This document shows, piece after piece, positions 21,021-34,004 of a stretch of 64,000 bases of DNA (within the stretch, counting starts at the first letter, position 1; each line of letters starts with the position of its first letter). The stretch spans positions 1,422,146-1,486,145 of the forward strand of contig NC_135213.1 of assembly GCF_052324685.1 (NCBI RefSeq), given 5' to 3'. This DNA comes from Brachyhypopomus gauderio. Lineage: Eukaryota > Chordata > Actinopteri > Gymnotiformes > Hypopomidae. The notes below the pieces were generated by a model, which worked only from the letters and a program-made list of their open reading frames with translations, was not told the DNA's origin and did not search any database. The translations under genes were made by a program, and so were the position numbers.

Positions 21021-21444
21021 ATCTTTCTGAGGGGCCCAAAAACACAAACACACTAACAAACAGCCTAAAAACACAAGCACACTAAAAATACGGCCAAAAA
21101 ACACAAGCACACTAACAAACACAGCTCAAAAACATAAGCACACTAACAAACAAGCACAGTTAGTGAGATTGAGCATAAAGAGATTTATGTAAAATGTTTA
21201 TGTACAATTAAAACAGACACAGACAAAACAATCCGAACCCTCAGTGCATGACTAGCTTTGTGTGGCCATATTCAGGCCTTGGTAAAGCGTCATACAAAAG
21301 ATAATATAAAAAATAAGCTTCATGTATCGTTTCTGGTCATACATATCTGTGAAAAAACAACACACTCTAAGAAGCAGTCTAACCAATAATTGCATTTAGG
21401 ACGTGTACATAATTGACCAATCATTACATAAAAATAAGAGTCAA

Positions 21445-21790
21445 AGCAATGCAAAGCAGTTATAGTGTAGTGTAGCTGTTGTGTAGTGTGGTGTAGCTGT
21501 TGCAGTGTAGTGTAGCTGTTGTGTAGCATAGTGTAGTGTAGCTGTAGTGTAGCTGTAGTGTAGCTGTACTGTAGCTGTAGTGTAGTGTAACTGTAGTGTA
21601 GCTGTAATGTAGCTGTAGTGTAGTATAGCTGTAGTGTAGCTGTAGCTGTACTGTAGCTGTAGTGTAGTGTAACTGTAGTGTAGCTGTAATGTAGCTGTAG
21701 TGTAGCTGTAGCTGCAGTGTAGCTGTAGTGTAGCTGTAGTGTAACTGTAGTGTAGTGTAGCTGCAGTGTAGCTGCAGTGCATGTCTGTGT
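21445..21790. repeat. GTAGCTGTAGTGTA satellite
   Basis: Dense short-period repeat (periods of 5, 6 and 11 bp) built from GTAGTGTAGCTGTAGT. Open in several frames on the minus strand because the sequence lacks stops there; not a gene. Confidence 0.9.
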
Positions 21791-22410
21791 GTGTGTGCCA
21801 GCAGTGCCAGCCATGGCATGGCTCCCATCTGGAGGCGCACAGCCACAACATGAGTGCAGCTGGTCCGTGGACAAAAGAGAAACTGAACCTAGAAAAGCAC
21901 AATAACCTCGCAACAGAGAGAGAGAGAGGGGGGGAACTAATGGGTGAAAGAGGGGAAGGGATAAATCCAGAGGGAGAAGTGATTCCTGCTATTCAGTCCA
22001 TACACTCAAAGGTAAGATGTTTCATGGCCCAAGACTACGTTACAGTTCCATTGGGTGTGCTGTCAACCTGAACCAGTTTTGAACCAGGCCCACTTTCAGT
22101 ATTCTGTACCATCACTAATAATATCCAGAGAGTAACACTGAATCTGAAAGTCCAGAATTACGCTACTTCAAAGACCATTGAAGGATCATTCACTATAAGA
22201 CTATTGTTAGACCTCTATAAGGTCACTAAGATCACAAGAGGATCACTGTAAGGCTAGATGAGATGTGACCATTGGAAGATCACTGTAGGATTACTTATAT
22301 GACCATCTTAAGAAAAGAATAGGTAAAATCACAATAAGAGCATTGTAAGACTGTTATAAGACTATAATAACACTATCTTAAGATCACAGGACTTTCCCAG
22401 GAGACACCAC

Positions 22411-22538
22411 CAGAGCCGGAGTGGCTAATCGGGAGATTCGGGAGGATTTCCTATGGGCCGGCTCATGTCAATCTCTAGTTTGGGCCGATTGGGAGGGAAA
22501 AATAATTTTGGGCCGGATTTGGGCCCACTCCAGCCCTG
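22411..22538. mobile_element. hAT-type MITE, 128 bp
   Basis: Imperfect inverted ends CAGAGCCGGAGTGG and CCCACTCCAGCCCTG, flanked by an exact 8-bp duplication GACACCAC (22403-22410 and 22539-22546). Contains the GGGCCG-rich interior seen in fish hAT MITEs. No coding content. Confidence 0.85.
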
Positions 22539-22604
22539 GACACCACATTTGTGCTTTTGGGACTAATGAGACCCTTAAGATGAGACCCGTTAGGCTAGAA
22601 TCTG

Positions 22605-22850
22605 TCACAGTTGTGCCGTGTGTTCTAGAGCAGACTGACTGACCCAATGTGCTGTTGTGCACTGTGTTCTGGAGCAGACTGACTGACCCCGTGTGTTGTT
22701 GTAGACTGTCTTCTGGAGTGGACTGACTGACCCCATGTGGTGTGTGTTGTTGTGCGTTGTGTTTTGGAGTGGACTGACTGACCCCATGTGCTGTGTGTTG
22801 TGGTGCGGTGTGTTTTGGAGCAGACTGACTGACCCCATCTGTGATGGGTG
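22605..22850. repeat. Minisatellite, unit about 50 bp
   Basis: Five copies of a unit with GGAGCAGACTGACTGACCCC and a TGTTGTGC-type spacer. Only repeat-derived frames. Confidence 0.85.
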
Positions 22851-23453
22851 ACAGGACAACACAACGTTGTGGTGTCCAGTCTACATGCTCAGCCATGTGA
22901 CACGTAGAGATGGACATGTGCAAAGTAAACAGAAAGACACGGAGAGCAGAGCGGCACTGGGGACGTGCCGGTCAACTGTCCACTCCAGGTGAAGACGTGG
23001 AAGACGCTGGAATGAGTGCGCTGTTTTTGGAGAAAGGGAAGATGCATGGCACATAAAGTGCTGGAGTGTGAGGTGTTCCCAGACAAGATGAATTACATCT
23101 CCGAACCACAAGTGACGTGCTTCTGGACCACAGGTGAACCGCCTCCAGACCACAATCAACATGTCTTGGGACCAAACACAACTTGTCCCTGGACTGCAGG
23201 CGCAGACGAGCCATCTCCGGACCTTATGAGACTCATCTCTGGGCCGCACACACTACTTGTCTCTGGACCACAGGTGAAGTGTCTCTTCTCTTTGCACGCA
23301 CCCAGTCTGACCATGGAGGGGGGCTCTCAGGACTGCCTGTCCAGGAATGCCTTTGAACATGGCTGTCGTGACTTTTCCACCCTAACCCTGGTGGAGGCGT
23401 GGTGAGGACTCTACTAACCGCTACCACATGAGACAGGACCAGATATACTGTGC

Positions 23454-23454
<1 letters not shown>

Positions 23455-23509
<55 letters not shown>
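23455..23509. repeat. (TG)n microsatellite
   Basis: Pure dinucleotide tract of about 27 units, followed at 23590-24060 by a degenerate array of ACAAACACTAAAACATACTG-type units. Confidence 0.95.
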
Positions 23510-23510
<1 letters not shown>

Positions 23511-24599
23511 AGCAGCACTATACTACGTACAGTCTCATTTTCCATATGGCTTGAACAACTGCTCAACTGAACAACTTCAGAGAAGCAACCTACTGAGGTG
23601 CTGCACTTAAACACTGAGTAAAACATAGAACACTCACAAACACAGTAAAACAGAACACTCACAAACACAGTAAAACATAGAACACTCACAAACACAGTAA
23701 AACATAGAACACTCACAAACACTGAGCAACACATACTACACTTACAAACACTGTGTAAAACATACTGCACTTACAATGTATGAGTAAACCATACAAACAC
23801 TAAAACATCACACTTACAAACACTGAGCAAAACATACTGCACTTACAAACACAGAGCAAAACATACTACACTCATAAACACTAAAATGCACTACACGTAT
23901 ATACACTAAAGCATGCTGCATGTACAAACACTAAAATATGCTGCATACAAACACTAAAACATACTGCACTTACAGCTAAATGTTCTGCACGAACTCTGAG
24001 TAAAACACACTGCACTTAGAAACACTAAAACATACTGCACTTTCAAACACATTTAAATGCATTTAAACTCATTTAAATGCAGCTCACTCACAGACAATTA
24101 AAAAAACTTTAAAAAGTTAAACACACTTATCTAACAAGGAGTTAAATTCAGTTTCAACACTGTGCATTCAGTTCCAACACTGTGCGAAGACTTTTTTTTC
24201 CTGCAGAGGCCTTGCGGCTGGTTTTGAATACAGATGTGTGCGAGCGCGCAACATCTGTGCGCGGCGAATCCGAGTAATCTTTTTGTTTAAACTTGCTTCA
24301 CAATCAAGACAGTGTAGGCCAAATGTAAATTCTACAAAAACATATTTAACCACGACTTTTAAGTCCATATGTGTAATGAGAACACAATGAGAACACACCG
24401 TGTAACGAGAAAACACCGTGGTTTGTGAAACTATCGATGCGGTTCACAATGACAACAATGTAGGAACTTTATCTATAGCTACCGTGTAATTTATCTATAC
24501 CGTTAGGTTTCAATGGGCATTTTAACCATCAAAATACTGTCCACAACAAATAAAAACTCGTTGCCTATCAGAATTGGGGTTTTATTCTTTGAAATTGTG

Positions 24600-25260
24600 A
24601 CAGAGGAAAACGTCAGGACTGGTGGGAGACGCGGTCTTTGTCCTGACTGAACAGAGACGTAAACCTCTGAGAAACATCTCCGCGAGCCAGTCACGCGCCA
24701 CCCGACGCGACTTTCCCCGATCGCAGCAAATAGGCCAAAGGATCAACATCGGCTCAACAACCTTTGTCTTGTCCAAGAAACACTCCGTCTGTCCTTCCAC
24801 ACTAATCACTAATCTGTAGCTTACCGTGTTGACAATTCCCGTACAACGTAAGTTCTTCGCCGAAGTAGGCTTAACGTCAAAAAGCGAGGATGAATCATAT
24901 ATCCAGAATCGTTGTTTTGAACAAAAGAAAGAGGACGTTACACTCCTCGCTGTTGCAACGCATCGTAGATTTGGACGCCAAGGCGAAGAAAGTTCAGTGT
25001 GATTTTTACATCACATCCCTCTTCCGGCCACTTGAGGAGGGGTTGCAACACGGTCCTAGGAAACTGGACGGGGAGAGTTGGCCAATCCACAGACCTAAAG
25101 AAAGCCAAACACTCTTAAACAGTGTAGCTGTTCAAGACAAGACGGGCCAGCTGCCAGTCTCTGTTTTGTGAGCCACTTTCGTGGGATTTTCGAGACGAGT
25201 TTGGGGAAAACGCGATCCGCTATACAGTATAAAACAAATGAAGTTTCAAAACTGCCGTCG
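24600..25260 (-). promoter_or_regulatory. Possible promoter and first exon of the DDR2-like gene
   Basis: CpG-richer than the surroundings, unique-looking, and upstream of the DDR2-like coding exons on the same strand. On the minus strand a good donor (ACG|GTAAGC) lies at about 24822. The signal-peptide exon needs an upstream untranslated exon, and this is the best candidate seen. A 93-codon plus-strand frame here (24890-25171) has no recognisable domain. Inference only. Confidence 0.25.
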
Positions 25261-25438
25261 CACTTATCATGGGGCTGACTTGGAGGCAGTTTATTGCAGG
25301 GTACAGTGGAGTTGATCCTAGATCAGTACTTTGCTTTGCTTTATGGTTAGCCTACATATGGACGTAATTCTTATGTAACATATCTTTCAATAGATGCAAG
25401 GCAGTTGTTTAAATCACTAAGCGGCATTAAATATCGCC
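24989..25438 (+). repeat. Segment duplicated into the hAT element at 26.9 kb
   Basis: From AAAGTTCAGTGTGATTTTTA to GGCATTAAATATCG this is near-identical to 26925-27418. The distal copy has about 25 extra bases near 27197 that are absent here, and this copy lacks part of the stretch around 25290. Confidence 0.93.
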
Positions 25439-26637
25439 GGAAGATGGACTGCATCTGACGTAGCTCTGAAAATTCGGCTCACCACATCTTACAGCTATGT
25501 GATTATCAAAGCTGAACTGTCTGATTATGATTATTCTATGTGATAATCACATCTGTACTATATGATTATGTATATGGTTATGATTATGTTTATGATTATT
25601 CTATGTGATAATCAGATCTGTACTATTTGATTACATACACTATATTGCCAAAAGTATTTGCTCACCTTCATTGACTCACATATGAGCTTAAGTGACATCC
25701 CATTCCTAATCCATAGGGTTCAATATGATGTTGGTCCACCCTTTGCAGCTAGAGCTGCTTCAACTCTTCTGGGAAGGCTGTCCACAAGGTTTAGGAGTGT
25801 GTTTATGGGGATTTTTGACCATTCTGCCAGAAGCACATTTGAGAGGTCACATACTGATGTTGGATGAGAAGGCCTGGCTCTCACTCTCTGCTCTAATTAA
25901 TCCCAAAGGTCTTCTATCAGGTTGAGGTCAGGACTCTGTGCAGCCCAGTCAAGTTCATCCACACCAAACTCTGCCATTCATGTTTTTATGGACTGTTGGA
26001 AGAGGAAGGGTCCAGCTCCAAACTGTTCCCATAAAGTTGGGAGCATGGAATTGTCCAAAATGTCTTGGTATGCTGAAGCATTCAGATTTTCTGTCATAGA
26101 AACTAAGGGGCTAAGCCCAGCTCCTGAAAAACAATCCCACACCAGAATCCCCCCTCCACCAAACTTTACTTGGCACAGTGCATTCAGACAAGTACCATTC
26201 TCCAGGCAACTGCCAAACCCAGACTCATCCATCAGTTTGCCAGATGGAGAAGTGCGATTTGTCACTCTAGAGCAGAGACCGTATATATAATGGACGGTAC
26301 GTCAGCATTGACTCCCATTGTGAATTTTTGAAGCTACCAAGATGGCCGTCATGGACGCTGCCATCTTGGATGCACTTGCGCAGTAGATGAAAATTGGAGC
26401 CAGAGCATGCGCATTAGAACCGGTAGGCAGGACAGTATCTCCGCCCCAACTCTGATCACATTCGTTAGGATACGCCCACCAGTATAGACGGGGTCGCGCA
26501 TACGGACTGTGCCTCACTGAACTTTACTTTCAGCGGAATCTTGCTACGAATTACAAATTGCTGTACGATGATGACTGAAATGACCTACACAAAGGAGGAA
26601 TGTTGTAAGTACACATTTTCACTTATATGATCTAATC

Positions 26638-26927
26638 ATAAGTTCAAATACATGACTTAGTATTATCTAGGTAACATGAATTGCAGTTATTAAGCTAATT
26701 AACCAACCTTAAATAACTGACTGTACTGTACGTGTGTTAGCTAAAATAAGCTAAGATAAACTAGCAGAGTTAACCTCTGTTGTGTTTAGCTTTTAACATT
26801 TCTAGCTAGCCAATTCTTTTATACATTAAGCTAATGTTAATCCGAATTGTTAGCTAGCTAGCTATGTAAGTTTAGTTCGTAAAATTGACTAGAGAGCTAT
26901 CTATAGTTAGATAGCTAACATAGCAAA
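26638..26927 (+). repeat. Direct repeat A1 inside the hAT element
   Basis: Begins ATAAGTTCAAATACATGACT and ends GCTAACATAGCAAA; near-identical to 27424-27715. Confidence 0.92.
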
Positions 26928-27418
26928 GTTCAGTGTGATTTTTACATCACATCCCTCTTCCGGCCACTTGAGAAGGGGTTGCAACATGGTCCTAGGAAAC
27001 CGGACGGGGAGAGTTGGCGAATCCACAGACCTAAAGAAAGCCAAACACTCTTAAACAGTGTAGCTGTTCAAGACAAGACGGGCCAGCTGCTAGTCTCTGT
27101 TTTGTGAGCCACTTTCGTGGGATTTTCGAGACGAGTTTGGGGAAAACGTGATCCGCTATACAGTATAAAACAAATGAAGTGTCAAAACTGCCGTCGCATC
27201 CCCTCTACCGTCCAGGGACAGAATTATCATGGGGCTGACTTGGAGGCAGTTTATGATTTTTAAATCCAAATTAATATGATTGCAGTGTACAGTGGAGTTT
27301 ATCCTAGATCAGTAGATTGCTTTGCTTTATGGTCTACATATGGACGTAATTCTTATGTAACATATCTTTCAATAGATGCAAGGCAGTTGTTTAAATCACT
27401 AAGCGGCATTAAATATCG
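26925..27418 (+). repeat. Copy of the 25-kb segment inside the hAT element
   Basis: Same sequence as 24989-25438 in the same orientation, placed exactly between the two A repeats. Confidence 0.93.
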
Positions 27419-27423
27419 TAAAT

Positions 27424-27715
27424 ATAAGTTCAAATATATGACTTAGTATTATCTAGGTAACATGAATTGCAGTTATTAAGCTAATTAACCAACCTTAAAT
27501 AACTGACTGTACTGTACGTGTGTAAGCTAAAATAAGCTAAGATAAACTAGCAGAGTTAACCTCTGTTGTGTTTAGCTTTTAACATTTCTAGCTAGCCAAT
27601 TCTTTTATACATTAAGCTAATGTTAATCCGAATTGTTAGCTAGCTAGCTATGTAAGTTTAGTTCGTAAAATTGACTAGAGAGCTAGATCTATAGTTAGAT
27701 AGCTAACATAGCAAA
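27424..27715 (+). repeat. Direct repeat A2 inside the hAT element
   Basis: Second copy of 26638-26927, differing by a few substitutions and a GATC insertion. Confidence 0.92.
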
Positions 27716-28824
27716 TGTTAACTTATTGAAGTGGAATGGCAGTGAACTAACTAATAAAACTGCTGTCGAGAAATATAATTGCTCAAAAAAAAAAAAAATT
27801 CAATGTTTCTCGTCCGGCCCGTTCACTTACATGGGAATAGGCGGGGTTAAAAGTTGTACTGCTGCCAGCCACTAGAGAGCAAGCGGACACACGGAGGCTT
27901 CACTTTTCACATTTGTGTCGTCCAGTCCACTTATATATACGGTCTCTGCTCTAGAGAACACGATCTAGAGTCGAGTGGCGGCGTGCTTTACACATACCAA
28001 CACTTTGCATTGCTTGGTGATGTATGGCTTAAATGCAGCTGCTCGACCATGGAGACCCATTCCATGAAGCTCTCTGCGCACTGTTCTTGAGCTAATCTGA
28101 AGGCCACATGAAGTATGGATGTCTGTAGTAATTGACTCTGCAGAAAGTTGGCGACCTCTTTATACTATGCGCTTCAGCATCCACTGACGCCTCTCCATCA
28201 GTTTACGTGGCTCACCACTTTGTGACTGAGTTGCTGTCATTCCCAAACACTGGAAATTTCACAACTGGATTTGTTGCACAGGTGGCATCCTATCACAGTT
28301 CCACGCTGGAATTCACTGAGCTCCTCAGAGCAACCCATCCTTTCACAAATGTTTGTTAAAACAGTTTGCATGCCTAGGTGCTTCATTTTATACACCTGTG
28401 GCCATGGAAGTGATTGGAACACCTGATTCCTATAATTTGGATGTGTAAGTGAATGTGATGATTTAGATTCGCTCAAGCGCAATCCCCCAGGAATTACACA
28501 TGGCCAGGTAGCAAGACTGTAGGGGTGGATGTGGACTATAGAGGTGGATGATATTAAAAGGGTAATCCAGCATTACTGTGCATTGTGTTTTATTAACTCA
28601 CTCTACACCTTTTAATGAATCAGGCAATGTACACTTCACACTGAGGGTGGTTAAGCTTTCACAAGAGCATACTTCCAACATATGGTCTACTCAAAGCATT
28701 ACTCTTTTAGTAATACAAATGTTTACCAGCAGCTAACCGCAGTCCTCTTAGCAGGCACAGGTGGTTTGTCATAGCGTTCACATCATGAGCGAGGAGGGAT
28801 CTCCCTCCATACACAATTCTGACA

Positions 28825-29010
28825 TTAATTCAAGTACCCACAATTCTGAGAAAAAAGTCAGAATTGTGAGATTAATGTCAGAATTGTGATATTAAAGTCA
28901 GAATTGTGAGAAAAAAGTCAGAATTGTAAGATTAAAGTCAGAATTGTGAGGTTAAAATCAGAATTGTGAGAAAAAGTCATAATTCTGACTTTAATCTCAG
29001 AATTCTGGCT
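28825..29010. repeat. GTCAGAATTGTGAGATTAAA satellite
   Basis: About eight copies of a 17-18 bp motif (GTCAGAATTGTGAGAAAAAA). No coding content. At 29107 a CAGGGGTCATCAAACTCAC string looks like one hAT end, but no partner end was found. Confidence 0.85.
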
Positions 29011-29649
29011 GCCCTTTTTTTCAATTTTTTAAAAATAGTGGCCCTAATCCTCTTCCGTATCACACAAAACGACTTGCAGTAGACAAAGTATTCCAGCAGG
29101 GGTCATCAAACTCACAAAAATAGAGCGGCCCATTCACAGAGGAGTGTCGTGCTTTAGGCTTGCCGCTAAGGGGCGGCGTTTCCCGCGTATCAGCGCGCGT
29201 TCAATTCCTCTTTTAGGTCCTCAGTGAAAAAAAAAACACTACAGGCGTGAGCCAAGGTGGGGTGACGCAAGACTCCACGTGTCCTCGCTGCAAGACCTGG
29301 AAATATACTGGGTAATCTGAAACTCGAGATGAGGAAGAGATCCTACAAGGAAAGGCTTGTCAGTTTTATTGTCTAATCTTTTGGATTTAGGATTCAAATT
29401 ACCAAAAGGGATCTTATACCAAACAGTGACTGGAAAGCAATTATAGGCTGTAACAGGGAACAGCTGTGAGCAGCAGTGAATGGCAGCGATAGAGATTGAG
29501 ATGGAGATAGAGGGAGGCTTTGTGCAGTGTGGCAGTGATAAGCTGGTCTCCTTCCTCGTTCTCAGGAAATATTGCAGCTTTTACAAAAAAACATTAAAGT
29601 AAGTAAATAAAGTGGAAGTGGGTGTTTAGTCTGTGAGTGACACGTGCAG

Positions 29650-29965
29650 AGACACATGCACAGAGATCTGCCCCACTTCACCCAGACATCTGCCCTTCTC
29701 CCCCAGAGATCTGCCCCTAAACCCCCAAAGACCTGTACCCCCCCCCCAGAGATCTGCCCCTAAACCCCCAGAGACCTTTACCCCCCCCCCCCCCCCCCCC
29801 CCCAGAGATCTGCCCCTAAACCCCCAGAGACCTCCCCCCCCCCCCCCCCCCCAGAGATCTGCCCCTAAACCCCCAGAGACCTGTATCCCCCCCCCCCCCC
29901 CCCCAGAGATCTGCCCCTCTCCAGACCCCCACAGAGATCTGTTTCTCTCCAGCCCCCCAGGGATC
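29650..29965. repeat. Minisatellite with long poly-C tracts
   Basis: Units of CCAGAGATCTGCCCCTAAAC and CCCCAGAGACCT separated by C-runs up to about 22 bases. Length of the C-runs is probably unreliable in any assembly. Proline-rich frames here are artefacts. Confidence 0.88.
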
Positions 29966-30017
29966 TGTCTCTCCACATTGGGTTTTGAGGAAATTCCTTT
30001 ACCTGTGTGTTGACAAG

Positions 30018-30345
<328 letters not shown>

Positions 30346-31009
30346 CGAGGTCTGCTGAAGTGGAGTGAAGTGGAGTGGTCAGGCCATGTATCTCACTCTG
30401 CTCATCTGACACAGTCTGCTCCTAATCCCCCGATCATCCAGCACAAAAGGGCATTACAGCTGCTATTACAGCTGCTGACCTGTAGAGCGGCGCTCCAGGA
30501 TGCTCAGGCAATCAGGCCCTGCAGCCGCAGCAGGTGATGTAGCCCAGCGGGAGGAAAACACACTCACTGGATATTTGTTTGTACACTTTGAAATTTGTTT
30601 GTATTATTCTACTGTTTTGTTTAATTGTAATTAACATTTTATTTAACAATTTTAATTACAATTTTATTTTACTGTTTATTATCACTATGTATATTTGTAT
30701 AGTCTTTCCTCTGATTTTTCTTCTGCTTCCTCTGATTCTGATTTTGTAATCATAAAGTAAGGCACTATGTCCATATTGTCATTGTAAGTGTTATATCATA
30801 GTTGATGAATCACAGTGTGATGTGCTAAATGTGCTAAATGTGCTAAATCATTGTTGATGAGAAGGAAGTGGAGTAGGATTGGCAGGGTGTGTGTGTTTCC
30901 GTGGGCAACCATAAATGGACAATGCTGCGGTTTCTTCAGATCAGCAGGGCTGACTCCACATCCTCAAAGTCAGAGTAAATTGAGCTCAGATGAAATTTCC
31001 AGATTTTAC

Positions 31010-31014
31010 ACACA

Positions 31015-31062
<48 letters not shown>
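31010..31062. repeat. (CA)n microsatellite
   Basis: Dinucleotide tract of about 22 units. Confidence 0.9.
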
Positions 31063-31064
<2 letters not shown>

Positions 31065-31174
31065 CCGCCACAGGTGATTTAAGGAAGTAAATGTAATCAA
31101 GATTAAATTGTAATCAAGATTAGACTGTAAAAGCAGTCTGTATCATGTGCATGTAAGTAAGTGTATATGTATGT

Positions 31175-31830
31175 GCGTATGTATTTACATTTACGGCATT
31201 TAGCAGATGTTCTTATATAGAGCGACTTACAAAGTGCTTTGCTTCTGATCACAGAATACATCCTAGGTAATAGTACAGATAGGCCAGAATTCAAGACACC
31301 ATTGAGTCAGACTACTGCTAAACTACAGGAGTCAATATCATTACCTAGTGTTTTGCAAGTTAGACATTTGCCAAGAAGCACAAATAACCATAAACAGACA
31401 TACAATTTAAGAACTAAGGCAAGTGGTATCAGCTGAATTAGTGCTCTGGTAAGAACTCAACAAACAGGTGGGTCTTCAGTCTACACTTGAAGATAGCAAT
31501 AGACTCTGCAGTCCTAGCAGCTAATGGAAGATCGTTCCACCATCTTGGAGCCAGGACGGAGAATAGTCTGGAGCTTTATCTTCCATGAGACTTTAAGCAT
31601 GGAGTTTCAAGTCGAGCCAAGCTTGAGATTCTGAGTGTTCGCTGTACAGATTAGCTTTTTACCATGGACATCATGTAGGGAGGAGCCAGTCCATTTTTGG
31701 CTTTGTAAGCAAGCATCAAGGTTTTATATCTGATGCGTGCCACTACTGGAAGCCAGTGAAAAGAACACAGCAGTGGACTGACATGTGAGAACTTGGGTAG
31801 ATTGAAGACCAGTCGTGCTGCAGCGTATTT
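31175..31830 (-). mobile_element. LINE remnant (reverse transcriptase C-terminus)
   Basis: On the minus strand, 31655-31830 encodes RLVFNLPKFSHVSPLLCSFH, WLPVVARIRYKTL and AYKAKNGLAPPY, the tail typical of L2/CR1/Rex-group LINE ORF2 proteins and parallel to the tail of the intact LINE at 49.1-49.3 kb. The rest to 31175 is non-coding 3' sequence, with GGCATTTAGCAGATGTTCTT and AGAGCGACTTACA at the end, a common fish repeat. Confidence 0.75.
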
Positions 31831-32084
31831 GTGTCTGCGTGTAAGTGTGTGTATGTTTGTGTATGTGTGCGTGTGTGTATGTGTGTGTGTGTGTGAGTGT
31901 GTGTGTGTGAGTACATACATGCATGTAAAACCCTGGACCGGTGAAGTCCAGGAGAAATGTGCTCAGCTGAAAATATTACTAAATCTTGGTAGGCACTGTT
32001 ACTAAATACTGGCATACTAAAACCTGCAAGGCACTGTTACACTCCTGCAGAGGCTTTGGCCTAATCAGCCCACCCCAACACACA

Positions 32085-32848
32085 CCTAACCAGCACAACC
32101 CAACACACACCTAACCAGCACAACCCAACACACACCTAACCAGCACAACCCAACACACACCTAACCAGCAGAATCCAACACACACCTAACCAGCACAACC
32201 CAACACACACCTAACCAGCAGAATCCAACACACACCTAACCGGCACAACCCAGCACACACCTAACCAGCACAACCCAACACACACCTAACCAGCACAACC
32301 CAACACGCACCTAACCAGCACAACCCAACACACACCTAACCAGCACAACCCAACACACACCTAACCAGCACAACCCAACACACACCTAACCAGCAGAACC
32401 CAACATGCACCTAACCAGCACAACCCAACATGCACCTAACCAGCACAACCCAACACACACCTAACCAGCAGAATCCAACACACACCTAACCAGCACAACC
32501 CAACACACACCTAACCAGCACAACCCAACACGCACCTAACCAGCAGAATCCAACACACTTAACCAGCACGACCCAACACACACCTAACCAGCACAACCCA
32601 ACACGCATCTAACCAGCAGAACCCAACACACACCTAACCAGCACAACCCAACACACACCTAACCAGCAGAACCCAACATGCACCTAACCAACACATCCCA
32701 ACATGCACCTAACCAGCAGAACCCAACACACACCTAACCAGCAGAACCCAACACACACCTAACCAACAGAACCCAACACACACCTAACCAGCACATCCCA
32801 ACACAACCTAACACACCTAACCAGCACAACCCAACACACACCTACACC
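32085..32848. repeat. 25-bp minisatellite, about 30 copies
   Basis: Unit ACCTAACCAGCACAACCCAA plus CACAC, with variant units (AGAATCC, ATGC). Uniform direct repeats with no spacers. Confidence 0.96.
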
Positions 32849-32869
32849 TCAAGCCTTTTGTTTATTTCT

Positions 32870-33965
32870 AAAACACAAATGTGAAATCAAAAAATAAATA
32901 AACAAGCAAAAACATAAAAACAAATAAATGAAATCTAGTTTGTATTATTTTAAAAGATCATTTAATAAAATGGGAAAAGAAAATGGAAGTTGCTAGCCAC
33001 GTGCGAGAGGGTATGTGCGAGAGGGCACGTGCGGGAGGGCACGCGTGTCCCTGACGGGCCTCCGGGCTGGAAGAGTGAGGAACTGTATGACTCATCTGGT
33101 GGTATCCGCTAGTTTGTGGTTTAGGGTTTAGGTCGTTGGTGTGACGCTGGGATAACAGGGACGCCCTCAGTGACGCAACACAAACACATTTACTTCCTGT
33201 GCGTGACAGAGCTGTTTGGGGGGGGGGATTGCGTGTAAATATTAAACCTCTAAACATTAAACCACATTAAACCAATAAACGTCTGCGTGTAAACACTAAA
33301 CCTTTAAAGTGGGAGGTAACAGTGATGAAACTAGAAAAGAGGAAACAGAGAGAGAGAGAGAATTGAGGTAGAATCTATGTGTTCCAGTTGTTTACTTGTT
33401 TAACCAGTATACAAATTGTATAATATGTGTATAATATGTCTAATCAGAAACATTACTGAGTGACTATTATGTACACCAGTATTAATGTGTCCAGACAGAA
33501 TATTAACACACTTATTGATTTACGTAGTGGTTAAGGTGCTATATAAATTGAAACATTCATTTATTCAAGATGTACAGCTGTACTGTATAGGAGGGCCTGT
33601 GGGTTTGGGGCCTCTTACACACACACACAGTTATTAGGAAAAGCAATGTCATATGTTAATTTAACCTCTTCCTGGAGTAGGACTTCAGGCTGAAAGTGTG
33701 TAGTACCAGCATGATTCCACTTCTTGCTAATGTGTGATGTGTGTATGTGTGTTTGTGTGTGTGAGACTTGGCTGAGAGTTCAATTTGGCAGCTATAACAA
33801 CTATGACAGCTGAATAAGGGAGACTCGGCAGTGCAACCGCATGTCAATCATGCGGTCTAACAACCTCAGATAATCACGCAGGGAGAACAGACCAATCAGG
33901 TACTGTACAACAGACCTCCGTCCTGCCATCACTAACTGGCCAATCAGGTTGACATTGCCAATCGG
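32870..33965. other. Non-coding stretch
   Basis: No gene recognised. Contains a short LINE-like tail (CTATATAAATTGAAACATTC at about 33538) and small CA tracts. Confidence 0.45.
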
Positions 33966-34004
33966 CTATTGAGGTGGCCAGTCTCCATACGGTGGTCTAA
34001 GTTT

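Larger units (their letters stand above)
26273..27948 (+). mobile_element. hAT-type element carrying a copied flanking segment
   Basis: Inverted ends CAGAGACCGTATATATAA and TTATATATACGGTCTCTG; 8-bp duplication CTCTAGAG (26265-26272 and 27949-27956) in the host Tc1. Near the left end an ATG (about 26568) opens MMTEMTYTKEEC and meets a donor GTAAGT at about 26605, perhaps the first exon of a lost transposase or host-like gene. The interior is A1 (26638-26927), then the segment shared with 24989-25438, then A2 (27424-27715), a second copy of A1. Confidence 0.9.
25700..28350 (-). pseudogene. Tc1 transposase remnant, broken
   Basis: On the minus strand pieces of a transposase are visible, for instance [18 protein letters not shown] and a MDESGFG stretch around 26160-26230, but stops, frameshifts and the hAT insertion destroy the frame. 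Inactive. Confidence 0.8.
25638..28455 (-). mobile_element. Second Tc1/mariner element, truncated at the right
   Basis: Left end CACTATATTGCCAAAAGTAT after a TA; the sequence matches the common fish Tc1 type. The matching right inverted end is missing (sequence departs after GTAAGTGAATG near 28450). It is split by a 1.68-kb hAT element at 26273-27948. Confidence 0.88.

Noticed and set aside
21320-21913. Tyr/Thr-rich minus-strand frames up to 197 codons
   Set aside because: Generated by the GTAGTGTAGCT satellite.
24890-25171. 93-codon plus-strand frame as a gene
   Set aside because: No recognised domain, and its second half is duplicated in a transposon with changes; more likely promoter or untranslated sequence.
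29107-29330. Another hAT element starting CAGGGGTCATCAAACTC
   Set aside because: Only one end seen; no inverted partner or target duplication could be found.
29633-30013. Proline-rich 126-codon frame
   Set aside because: Made of poly-C tracts in a minisatellite.
32085-32848. CRISPR-like array
   Set aside because: Direct 25-bp repeats without unique spacers, in vertebrate DNA; it is a minisatellite.
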